Assembly: GCA_030592225.1 (NCBI GenBank)
Contig: JAUVJT010000025.1
Span: 1 to 16,904, forward strand
Origin: Candidatus Stahliibacteriota bacterium
GTDB taxonomy: Bacteria > Hydrothermota > Tepidihabitantia > B3-TA06
Direction: 5' to 3'
Length of the DNA: 16,904 bases
Shown: one piece after another, positions 1-5,990 of the stretch
How positions within the stretch are numbered: the stretch's first letter is position 1
How the letters are laid out: every line of letters begins with the position of its first letter
The notes under the pieces: model-generated
The model's database searches: none
The model's input: the letters and a program-made list of their open reading frames with translations, nothing else
What the model was told of the DNA's origin: nothing
Made by a program: the position numbers and the translations under genes

Positions 1-383
1 ATCTGGGGAACTGGGCTGATTTTGTGAGTTGGAGAGAGAGCCAGGCCGGCCTTGCAAAACCTCAGGCCAGACCCGGGAAGGAGAATAAAAAACCCGCTTC
101 CCGCAAAGAAACGGGCAAGAAAACCGGGCCCAAACCGTCGAAACAGAAACCACAGCAGGCGAGAACGGCAAGGCTCCGGGAGGAAGAGACGAATCGTACC
201 TTTGCCGAGATTGAGGACAAGGAGGCCGAGATTGCCGCGCTGGAGCGCCGGATGAGCAAACCCGAGCTTTACCAGAACGTCGAGAAGATGCGGGAGGTAT
301 CGGCAAGGCACCGCCAACTCAAGCAGGAACTTGCAAGGCTCAACGAGCAGTTGGAGGGGCTGCTTTCATCAGGCGAGGCTTGA
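1..383 (+). CDS. ABC-F family ATPase, C-terminal end (5' truncated by window edge)
   Basis: The reading frame is open from the first bases of the window (codons from position 3), so this is the tail of a longer gene and not a 119-residue protein. The first visible residues, LGNWADFVSWRE, resemble the G-N-Y-x-x-Y segment that follows the second ATPase domain of ABC-F proteins (Uup/EttA type). Next comes a Lys/Pro/Gln-rich linker of about 40 residues. The end is a charged coiled coil of about 55 residues whose core (EIAALERRMSKPELY, then KMREVSARHRQLKQEL) is the usual ABC-F C-terminal helical hairpin. ABC-F proteins are soluble ATPases that act at the ribosomal E site or on nucleic acid. The ATPase domains are outside the window, so the subfamily cannot be named. 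The TGA stop lies inside the -35 hexamer of the next gene's promoter. Confidence 0.8.
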   Translation, partial: LGNWADFVSWRESQAGLAKPQARPGKENKKPASRKETGKKTGPKPSKQKPQQARTARLREEETNRTFAEIEDKEAEIAALERRMSKPELYQNVEKMREVSARHRQLKQELARLNEQLEGLLSSGEA

Positions 384-407
384 CATTCCCATTTTTCCCC
401 CTATTCT
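380..407 (+). promoter_or_regulatory. Sigma-70-type promoter for the FnIII-like lipoprotein gene
   Basis: TTGACA (380-385) is a perfect -35 and overlaps the TGA stop of the preceding gene. After 16 bases comes TATTCT (402-407), a 4/6 match to the -10. The predicted start is near 414, leaving a leader of about 17 nt that holds the GGAGGT ribosome-binding site at 421-426. Confidence 0.6.
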
Positions 408-430
408 TAATAATCAGAATGGAGGTATGT

Positions 431-1558
431 TTGAATAAAGTCACAACGCTCAAAACGCTTGCAATAATCGCAGGACTCGCGGCCGTCTCCTGCACCAGTC
501 TCCACCCGCCCGGACTTATCTCACCGGCTGGCGCTGAAGGACTGTTGACCACAACCCCGGAGTTTACCTGGCATCCGGCAGGCAACGCCAGATCTTATCT
601 GGTGGAGATATCTACGGACCGGGACTTCACCGAAACCATCGACACCATGATATTCGCAGACACCTCATTTGTGCTGGCAGATACCCTCGTGCCGGGGCAG
701 GATTATTACTGGCGCATCTCATCCCGCACCGCCCAGGGCGCCGAAAGCGACGCCAGCGATGAGGAGACGTTCTACGTCAAGGACGGGGTCAAGCTTCTGA
801 CCCCTGAGGCGTCCGACAGTGCCGCATGGCCGGAGTTTTCATGGGAAAGCTACCCCGGAGCCGTCACGTACAGATTCCTCATCTCCCGCTACGCCGATTT
901 CATGGAAGTCTTGCTGGATACGACAATTGACTCAACGTCGCTGGCCTGGCCTGACAGCCTTGCGCCCGCCACTTACTTCTGGTACGTGCAGGCGTTCGAT
1001 GGAAATCAACACGTCAGCGCGCCGTCTGTGGTTCGCCGATTGGTAACCTACCGCATGGCTGACACCTATTTTCCCCTATACGTGGGACGAAGGCAAACCT
1101 TTAATAGAATCATGGGGAGCGGAACGTATAACATCTCTACCAATGAAATCGATACCACCGATTGGGAGGTAAGCACCTGGGAAATCGAAGTTAACAGCAC
1201 CTTTACGTACGCAGAAAGACTCTACTGGTCTCTCTCCGACACCTTCTGGGATGTGGGAAGCGTGTTTTCTCTCCACCACGACTCAATATTCTCACCGGTT
1301 TTCTTTGCAGCAGAACTTTACCCTGACGACAGCGGCGATTTCCGCACATGGTCGGATACCATGTTTTCTACAGCGTGGCTGGCAGAAACCTTGAACGTCT
1401 ATTTCAGTCTAGGTGATAGCGGATTGTCTTACTTCAAGCATATAAGGACAAAACGACTACCCGGCCAAGGGACAGTTGAACAGTACTACCGACTGGAAAA
1501 TATAATCGATAGCGTAACCCACTCCTGGTTTGTTGATCACATGCACATTTCGCCTTGA
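431..1558 (+). CDS. Predicted lipoprotein with two fibronectin-III-like domains
   Basis: I chose the TTG at 431. It follows GGAGGT (421-426) and gives a clean lipoprotein signal: a Lys-containing start, a hydrophobic core, then AAVSC with the lipidated Cys at residue 21. An in-frame ATG at 419 and a TTG at 380 are alternatives, but the latter lies in the promoter -35. Residues of about 30-115 and 118-205 look like two tandem fibronectin-III-like beta-sandwiches. Each opens with a 'PEFTW/PEFSW' strand and contains the later 'YYWRI/YFWYVQA' strand, as in extracytoplasmic cell-surface proteins. The remaining 170 or so residues, rich in Trp, Tyr, Ser and Thr, form a domain I do not recognise. It has its own promoter between the ABC-F gene and purD, and no functional link to either is evident. 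Function unknown; probably an envelope-anchored binding or structural protein. Confidence 0.7.
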   Translation: MNKVTTLKTLAIIAGLAAVSCTSLHPPGLISPAGAEGLLTTTPEFTWHPAGNARSYLVEISTDRDFTETIDTMIFADTSFVLADTLVPGQDYYWRISSRTAQGAESDASDEETFYVKDGVKLLTPEASDSAAWPEFSWESYPGAVTYRFLISRYADFMEVLLDTTIDSTSLAWPDSLAPATYFWYVQAFDGNQHVSAPSVVRRLVTYRMADTYFPLYVGRRQTFNRIMGSGTYNISTNEIDTTDWEVSTWEIEVNSTFTYAERLYWSLSDTFWDVGSVFSLHHDSIFSPVFFAAELYPDDSGDFRTWSDTMFSTAWLAETLNVYFSLGDSGLSYFKHIRTKRLPGQGTVEQYYRLENIIDSVTHSWFVDHMHISP

Positions 1559-1582
1559 CATCCTTGCCTGCACAGGTATATT
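1555..1582 (+). promoter_or_regulatory. Sigma-70-type promoter for a predicted leaderless purD mRNA
   Basis: TTGACA (1555-1560), a 16-nt spacer, then TATATT (1577-1582, 5/6). The purD ATG begins at 1589, so the expected +1, seven bases after the last -10 base, is the A of the start codon. No Shine-Dalgarno sequence lies between. The TGA stop of the upstream lipoprotein gene (1556-1558) is inside the -35 hexamer. Confidence 0.65.
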
Positions 1583-1588
1583 CACCCC

Positions 1589-2869
1589 ATGAAGGTGTTT
1601 GTGCTTGGCGGGGGTGGAAGGGAACACGCCTTAGGATGGAAGCTGGCACAGTCCCCCAAGGTCAACGAACTGTTTTTCCTGCCCGGCAACGCCGGTACGG
1701 CAAAGCTGGGGCAGAACCTGGCAATCGCACCCGCCGAGGGTGATGCGGTTGCCGACGCCTGCAAGCAAGGCAAACCCGACCTGGTGGTGATAGGCCCCGA
1801 AGCCCCGCTGTTTGCCGGGGTGTCGGATAGACTCGCTGCCCAGGGATTCTGCGTCTTCGGACCTTCTCGTGAGGCCGCCATGCTTGAGCGGGAAAAGGTG
1901 TTTGCCAAAAATTTCCTGCGCCGCCACTCGATTTCCACAGCCGCATTCAAGACGTTTAACGACGCGGCCGCGGCAAGACGGTACGTGGAAGGCAAGGATT
2001 CGGGGCTGGTAATCAAGGCATCAGGTCCCGCCCTGGGCAAAGGGGTGATTGTCTGCGCCAATCCCGCAGAGGCACTGGTGGCCGTGGACGAGATGATGGT
2101 GGAACGCAAGTTCGGCGACGCCGGGAATCAAGTGGTCGTAGAGGAACGGCTCGAAGGTGAAGAGGTCTCGATTCACGTCCTTACTGACGGAAAACATTAC
2201 GTGTCTTTCCCACCTTCCCAGGATCACAAACCCATAGGCGAAGGCGATACCGGTCTCAACACCGGAGGAATGGGCGCTTACGCACCCGCGCCCATAGTTG
2301 ATGCCGCGCTTGCAAAAAAGATTGATGAACGGATTGTCCAGCCGGTGCTGAAAGGATTAAAGAAAGACGGTGTTGATTACAGGGGCGCTCTTTACATAGG
2401 TCTGATGATTACCGCAGACGGCCTCAAGGTGCTCGAGTTCAACTGCCGGTTCGGCGACCCGGAGACCCAGCCGCTGATGCTCTTGACCGATGAGGATCTA
2501 TTTGATCTGTTGGTGGATACCGTCAAAGGCAACCTGACTTCCCGCAAGGTAGCAACCAGACCAGGCAGCGCCCTGTGCGTTGTGGCCGCCTCAGGCGGCT
2601 ATCCCGGGACGTATCAGAAGGGTGCAACGATAAAGCTGGATACGGAAGAGAATGCCGATTTTGTCTGCTTCCATGCTGGAACTAAAGAGGAGGATGGAGA
2701 GCTACTGACCTCCGGCGGCCGGGTGCTGGGCGTCACCAGCTTCGCTCAAAGTCTCAAACAGGCCAAAGAGCGAGCTTATGCGCCGCTCGATGCGAAGCAA
2801 ATCCACTTTGACGGCATATACTTCCGTCGTGACATTGGGGACAAAGGTATTAAAAGACTTGAAGGATGA
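1589..2869 (+). CDS. purD: Phosphoribosylamine--glycine ligase (GARS)
   Basis: It catalyses ATP-dependent joining of glycine to 5-phosphoribosylamine, the second step of de novo purine synthesis, in the cytoplasm. The 426 residues match the family's usual length. Visible hallmarks are the N-terminal GGGGREHAL (7-15), VIGPEAPL (67-74), the ATP-grasp lid KASGPALGKGV (143-153), the PSQDHKPIGEGDTGLNTGGMGAY signature (around 209-231), and the metal-binding EFNCRFGDPETQ (283-294). The ATG at 1589 is where the family alignment starts. No ribosome-binding site precedes it, and the promoter position predicts a leaderless transcript. It is followed 52 bp later by purE, so the two are probably cotranscribed. 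The rest of the pur pathway is not in the window. Confidence 0.97.
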   Translation: MKVFVLGGGGREHALGWKLAQSPKVNELFFLPGNAGTAKLGQNLAIAPAEGDAVADACKQGKPDLVVIGPEAPLFAGVSDRLAAQGFCVFGPSREAAMLEREKVFAKNFLRRHSISTAAFKTFNDAAAARRYVEGKDSGLVIKASGPALGKGVIVCANPAEALVAVDEMMVERKFGDAGNQVVVEERLEGEEVSIHVLTDGKHYVSFPPSQDHKPIGEGDTGLNTGGMGAYAPAPIVDAALAKKIDERIVQPVLKGLKKDGVDYRGALYIGLMITADGLKVLEFNCRFGDPETQPLMLLTDEDLFDLLVDTVKGNLTSRKVATRPGSALCVVAASGGYPGTYQKGATIKLDTEENADFVCFHAGTKEEDGELLTSGGRVLGVTSFAQSLKQAKERAYAPLDAKQIHFDGIYFRRDIGDKGIKRLEG

Positions 2870-2921
2870 GCCTGGACGGCTCCGGGGGAAGGAAGCATAC
2901 CAAGACTAAGGAGGTTTCAAT

Positions 2922-3338
2922 ATGAGCTTTAAGGTGGCAATAGTCGCAGGGTCGAAAAGCGACGAAGCGTACGTGAAGTTGGCGGAAGAGGAGCTTGCCG
3001 CTGCGGGAATTGCATACGAGACCCATTACCTTTCCGCGCACCGACAGCCGGATGAAACTGCCGAGTTTGCCAAAAACGCGGCGGGGAAGGGCTTTAAAGC
3101 AATCATCGCCATGGCCGGTTACGCCGCGGCGCTTCCCGGAGTGGTTGCAGCCTATACCCAGCTTCCCGTGATAGGGGTTCCGCTCGATACCTCTCCCCTT
3201 TCCGGCTGGGACGCTTTGCTGTCTATCGTGCAGATGCCCAAAGGAGTTCCGGTGGCCACCATGAGCGTGGGGCGGGCCGGGGCGCGCAACGCCGCCCGGT
3301 TCTGCCAGAGATTGATGCAGATGTGTGAACGGGGCTAG
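2922..3338 (+). CDS. purE: PurE, N5-carboxyaminoimidazole ribonucleotide mutase (class I-like)
   Basis: It converts N5-CAIR (made by PurK) to CAIR in de novo purine synthesis, or acts as AIR carboxylase if it is a class II-type enzyme. The 138 residues form a single PurE domain: GSKSD (10-14) near the N terminus, the catalytic SAHR (38-41, His40), VIGVPL (85-90 region), and the class I stretch LLSIVQMPKGVPVAT. The odd part is residues 63-73: the class I consensus GAGGAAHLPG reads AMAGYAAALPG here, so a second normally conserved His is Ala. No purK is in the window. The start is set by AAGGAGGT (2908-2915), six bases before the ATG. It lies downstream of purD, probably in one transcript. Confidence 0.93.
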   Translation: MSFKVAIVAGSKSDEAYVKLAEEELAAAGIAYETHYLSAHRQPDETAEFAKNAAGKGFKAIIAMAGYAAALPGVVAAYTQLPVIGVPLDTSPLSGWDALLSIVQMPKGVPVATMSVGRAGARNAARFCQRLMQMCERG

Positions 3339-3387
3339 GTGGCTGTCCAAGACCGACGCGAAGCGGCGACCAAAGGGAGTTTCAATG

Positions 3388-3440
3388 TCGAATAAACCAG
3401 GGCCTGCCCCTTGGGCGCACAGTGCGCCCATAGGGTACAG
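3388..3440 (+). repeat. Hairpin repeat, copy A (partial)
   Basis: It shares TCGAA-N-AACCAGRGCCTGCYCC and TAGGGTACAGA with copies B and C, flanking a perfect inverted repeat, TGGGCGCAC (3412-3420) and GTGCGCCCA (3422-3430). The downstream part present in B and C does not continue on this strand. It points toward copy B, which is in the opposite orientation. Confidence 0.75.
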
Positions 3441-3471
3441 ATGACAACTCGTTTCACTCGTTTTCCTACGG

Positions 3472-3658
3472 TAGGGCTCCCTGCTGTCGCCCTCCTTCAG
3501 TATCACAGACCAGGAGGAGACCTTGACTCAGGCAAGTTGCGTAGACACATGTCTTATCGTTGCTCGTCGATTTTCGCTCTGTGCTCTCTGTACCCTATGG
3601 GATGCAGCAAAATTGGCATCCCAAGGAGCAGGCTCTGGTTGTTTTCGAACACCCTCCT
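3472..3658 (-). repeat. Hairpin repeat, copy B (full length)
   Basis: Read on the minus strand it starts with AGGAG (3658-3654), then TGTTCGAA and AACCAGAGCCTGCTCC. A hairpin follows with arms at 3616-3623 and 3598-3605 (8 bp, loop CAATTTTGCT), then TAGGGTACAGAG. About 88 bp further on it ends with GAAGGAGGGCGAC, one variable base region, and GCAGGGAGCCC (3498-3472). Order and spacing match copy C at 11615-11790, while the middle is only loosely similar. Together with copy A it fills the gap between purE and the CDF gene. No protein-coding gene is evident in this gap. Confidence 0.75.
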
Positions 3659-3674
3659 AGTCCCCGGAGTCTGA

Positions 3675-4538
3675 ATGAGTGAGAAAAGGGCGCGAGCGGT
3701 TCTGGTAATAAGTACCGTTGCCAACATCCTGCTTTTGGGTCTGAAGTTGAGCGTAGGCCTGCTTGCTCACTCCCGCGCCTTGATTGCCGACGGCATAAAC
3801 TCCGCAGTAGACGTATTCTTCTCGGTGATGATCCTTATATCCTTCCGTCTGGCGGCAAAACCACCCGATAAGGAACACCCTTACGGTCATGGGAACATCG
3901 AGGTTCTGGTAGCGTTCCTGGCGGCGCTCGTAATCTTCGGCACGGGCGGCTACGTAATCTATGACGGCATAAAGACCGCGTTTAATCCTCAGATCCAGAC
4001 CCCGGGTTTGCTGGCCCTGGCCGCGGCGGGGTTCACTATCGTTGCCAAATTGATTCTTTACGTCTACGCGAAATCCGTATCAAAAAAATGGCGTTCCCCC
4101 GCGGTTTCCGTCCAGGCCGCCGATCACCTCTCCGACATCCTGGCCACCTCTGCCGCCGTTATTGCTATCGTGGCAGCGATATTAGGGATGCGCTTTTTTG
4201 ACCCCATTGGAGCGGTAATCATCGGAGGGTTTATCTGCTGGACAGGGATAAAACTGCTCAGAGAAAATCTCAAAGTGCTTCTCGACGCGCACCCCGAAGA
4301 CAAATTTTTTACTAAGATAAAGGGATGCCTTGCCGATTTTGAGGAGATTGACGACGTTCCCCGCATGCGGGCTCACCCGGTGGGAACGGGCTATTTTCTT
4401 GAACTCACCGTGACCGTGAACGGCAAGCTGTCAGTCAGGAAAGGCCACGAGATAGCCGAGAAGATTCGAATAAAACTCATGAGACGTGAGGAAACCTTAA
4501 AGGACGTGATAGTTCATGTTGAGCCGGCAAGCGATTGA
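3675..4538 (+). CDS. Cation diffusion facilitator (CDF) metal exporter
   Basis: An inner-membrane antiporter exporting divalent metal in exchange for protons. The 287 residues show six hydrophobic segments in the first 195 or so, then a soluble ferredoxin-like C-terminal domain (about 205-285) ending near HVEP. HPYGHG (68-73) is the family signature between TM2 and TM3. The four residues expected to bind metal in TM2 and TM5 read Asn42/Asp46 (INSAVD) and Asp150/Asp154 (DHLSD). The Zn-type proteins have HxxxD and YiiP has DxxxD in TM2 with HxxxD in TM5. An N-D-D-D set recalls bacterial manganese exporters such as MntE, so Mn is my inferred substrate, with low confidence. GGAG at 3666-3669 sits 5 bases before the ATG. 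The 3' end overlaps the next gene by 23 bp. Confidence 0.9.
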   Translation: MSEKRARAVLVISTVANILLLGLKLSVGLLAHSRALIADGINSAVDVFFSVMILISFRLAAKPPDKEHPYGHGNIEVLVAFLAALVIFGTGGYVIYDGIKTAFNPQIQTPGLLALAAAGFTIVAKLILYVYAKSVSKKWRSPAVSVQAADHLSDILATSAAVIAIVAAILGMRFFDPIGAVIIGGFICWTGIKLLRENLKVLLDAHPEDKFFTKIKGCLADFEEIDDVPRMRAHPVGTGYFLELTVTVNGKLSVRKGHEIAEKIRIKLMRREETLKDVIVHVEPASD

Positions 4539-5607
4539 ACGCGCCGCCGCGGTGCTGGCAAGAGGCGAGGCGGTAATACTGCCCACCGATACCGTACCCG
4601 GTCTGTTCATTAAGGACACTCCTGAAGCCCGGGAAAGGCTGAGGACAATCAAGGGGAGGGGTGAGGAAAAACCCTTTGCCCGAATGTTCGGCTCGCGCAA
4701 ACAGATTCAGGATAGAGCGCTCATCAAAACCAGGATGCAAAAACTGGCGCTGGAACGCCTGCTGCCGGGAAGGGTAACCCTGATATTTTCAGAAAAGGGA
4801 AACAGGGAAAGAACGGTGGGCGTGAGACTACCCATGGATTCCTCCCTGCGGGTATTGATTCGCCGCACCGGACCGTTGATTGCCACCTCGGCCAATCTTT
4901 CAGGAGAACAGCTGCGTAATCCGGCCGCCCTGCCCCCTGAACTTCTTGAACGGGTGGCGTTGGTAGAGGAAAATTCTCTGCTAAAGGAGAACTTCCCTGA
5001 TTCGGCAAAAACGCCGGTGACGGCATCCACCGTTATCGATCTTACAACGAGAAGACCCATGATTTTGCGCAAGGGCGCGGTTTCTGTATGGACGGTGGGA
5101 AGGCGACTGGGCAGAACTCCGTATCTGCCTCCACCCCAGGAACTCAACCTGCTTTTCGTATGCGGCGGCAACACCTGCCGTTCACCCATGGCCGCAGCCC
5201 TGTTTAGCGCGCATTGTGCTTGCTCCAGGATAAACGCGGGCAGTGCGGGGCTGTCTGCCGGGCAAGGCGCGCAAGCCGCATGGTTCGCCCAAAAAGTCAT
5301 GGGGGAACGTGGGATTTCCATTACGACTCACCGATCCAGGGAGGTGACAAATAGGCTCCTGGCGTGGGCCGATCTGGTATTGGTCATGACCCGCAGCCAT
5401 CTTTTGCGTATACGCCGCGAATATACGCGCTTTGCAGACCGCACTTTCCTTTTGACCGGCTTCCCTGCACCGTGGCCGCACGGGCGGAACGTAGACGATC
5501 CCATCGGCGGTTCTTTAAAAATCTACAGAAGCACTTCTCGACAGATTCAACTATACATTGCATCTATCTGTGCAGAAACCGAGAAAGTGTTGAGTAGAGC
5601 GAGTTAG
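4516..5607 (+). CDS. Fusion: threonylcarbamoyl-AMP synthase (TsaC/Sua5/YrdC) + low-MW phosphatase (YwlE-like)
   Basis: Residues of about 1-200 are a YrdC/Sua5 domain, which makes threonylcarbamoyl-AMP for tRNA t6A37. It shows LPTDTVPGLF (22-31), the K-x-R of IKGRGEEKPF (Lys46, Arg48), TSANLSGE (124-131) and STVID (171-175). Residues of about 209-363 are a low-molecular-weight phosphatase: CGGNTCRS is the C-x5-R loop (Cys216, Arg222) and the late DPIGGSLKIY segment supplies the general acid (Asp328). The residue four after the catalytic Cys is Thr220, as in B. subtilis YwlE (CTGNTCR), where that Thr favours phosphoarginine. Tyrosine phosphatases usually have Ile there. In B. subtilis the two activities are encoded in the same neighbourhood (ywlC, ywlE), so the fusion is plausible. 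The ATG overlaps the CDF gene by 23 bp, suggesting coupling. Confidence 0.9.
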   Translation: MLSRQAIERAAAVLARGEAVILPTDTVPGLFIKDTPEARERLRTIKGRGEEKPFARMFGSRKQIQDRALIKTRMQKLALERLLPGRVTLIFSEKGNRERTVGVRLPMDSSLRVLIRRTGPLIATSANLSGEQLRNPAALPPELLERVALVEENSLLKENFPDSAKTPVTASTVIDLTTRRPMILRKGAVSVWTVGRRLGRTPYLPPPQELNLLFVCGGNTCRSPMAAALFSAHCACSRINAGSAGLSAGQGAQAAWFAQKVMGERGISITTHRSREVTNRLLAWADLVLVMTRSHLLRIRREYTRFADRTFLLTGFPAPWPHGRNVDDPIGGSLKIYRSTSRQIQLYIASICAETEKVLSRAS

Positions 5608-5618
5608 CCAAATTGGCC

Positions 5619-5646
5619 TTGACAAGAGCCGCGTCTTTACTATAAT
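5619..5646 (+). promoter_or_regulatory. Perfect-consensus sigma-70-type promoter for the HU gene
   Basis: TTGACA (5619-5624), 16 bp, TATAAT (5641-5646). Both hexamers are exact. The expected start is near 5653, giving a leader of about 24 nt that contains AAGGAGGT (5663-5670), well placed for the ATG at 5677. High constitutive expression fits a nucleoid protein. Confidence 0.85.
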
Positions 5647-5676
5647 TACAGCAGCCTTTATCAAGGAGGTGCATAC

Positions 5677-5952
5677 ATGACAAAGGCAGAACTAATCGAA
5701 CGGATCGCAAAGAAAGCAAGCATTACGAAAAAGGCGTCTGGAACCGCCGTGAATACCATAATAGAGGAAATCACGAAAGCCCTGAAGAAGGGTGATCGAG
5801 TTCCTCTCGTTGGCTTCGGCACGTTTATGATTCGCCGCACCAAGGCACGCAAGGGCCGCAATCCCCGCACCGGCGAGGAGATTAAGATTAAGGCCCGCAA
5901 GCGTCCGGTCTTCAAGGCTGGAAAAGCCCTTCGTGAAGCAGTCGCCAAGTAA
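5677..5952 (+). CDS. hup: HU family DNA-binding protein
   Basis: A small basic nucleoid protein that bends DNA as a dimer. At 91 residues it has exactly the usual length. It shows the N-terminal TKAELIERIA helix, GFGTF (46-50) before the beta arms, and GRNPRTGEEI (60-69), in which Pro63 is the residue that intercalates into DNA. The C-terminal FKAGKALREAV helix is also typical. It has its own perfect promoter and a strong intrinsic terminator immediately downstream, so it is probably monocistronic. HU and IHF subunits are hard to separate by eye. HU is preferred for lack of IHF-specific features. Confidence 0.95.
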   Translation: MTKAELIERIAKKASITKKASGTAVNTIIEEITKALKKGDRVPLVGFGTFMIRRTKARKGRNPRTGEEIKIKARKRPVFKAGKALREAVAK

Positions 5953-5966
5953 TGTTCTAAAATCAA

Positions 5967-5990
5967 GGGGGGCTATGCGCCCCCCCTTTT
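5967..5990 (+). terminator. Intrinsic terminator after the HU gene
   Basis: GGGGGGC (5967-5973) pairs with GCCCCCC (5979-5985) across a 5-nt loop (TATGC), followed by CTTTTCTTT. All seven pairs are G-C. The loop contains the in-frame ATG (5975-5977) that best fits the start of mtnA. Confidence 0.85.

Noticed and set aside
1559..1588. Possible purine riboswitch or PurR operator before purD
   Set aside because: There is no room: the promoter ends six bases before the ATG, and no aptamer-like sequence lies upstream within the lipoprotein gene.
1582..2109. 175-codon - strand open frame
   Set aside because: It lies opposite purD and has a low-complexity Ala/Ser/Pro composition typical of shadow frames.
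2850..3506. 218-codon - strand open frame
   Set aside because: It lies opposite purE and the repeat region, with no recognisable domain or start signal.
3388..3658. CRISPR array or tRNA
   Set aside because: The repeats are inverted, few and irregularly spaced, and no cloverleaf or T-loop sequence is present.
3411..3674. 87-codon + strand open frame between purE and the CDF gene
   Set aside because: It runs through both inverted repeat copies, has no protein-like character, and has no ribosome-binding site. The repeats explain the sequence.
3339..3674. Manganese riboswitch (yybP-ykoY) before the CDF gene
   Set aside because: The gap is explained by repeat copies A and B. I could not see the conserved riboswitch loops, though a covariance search was not possible.
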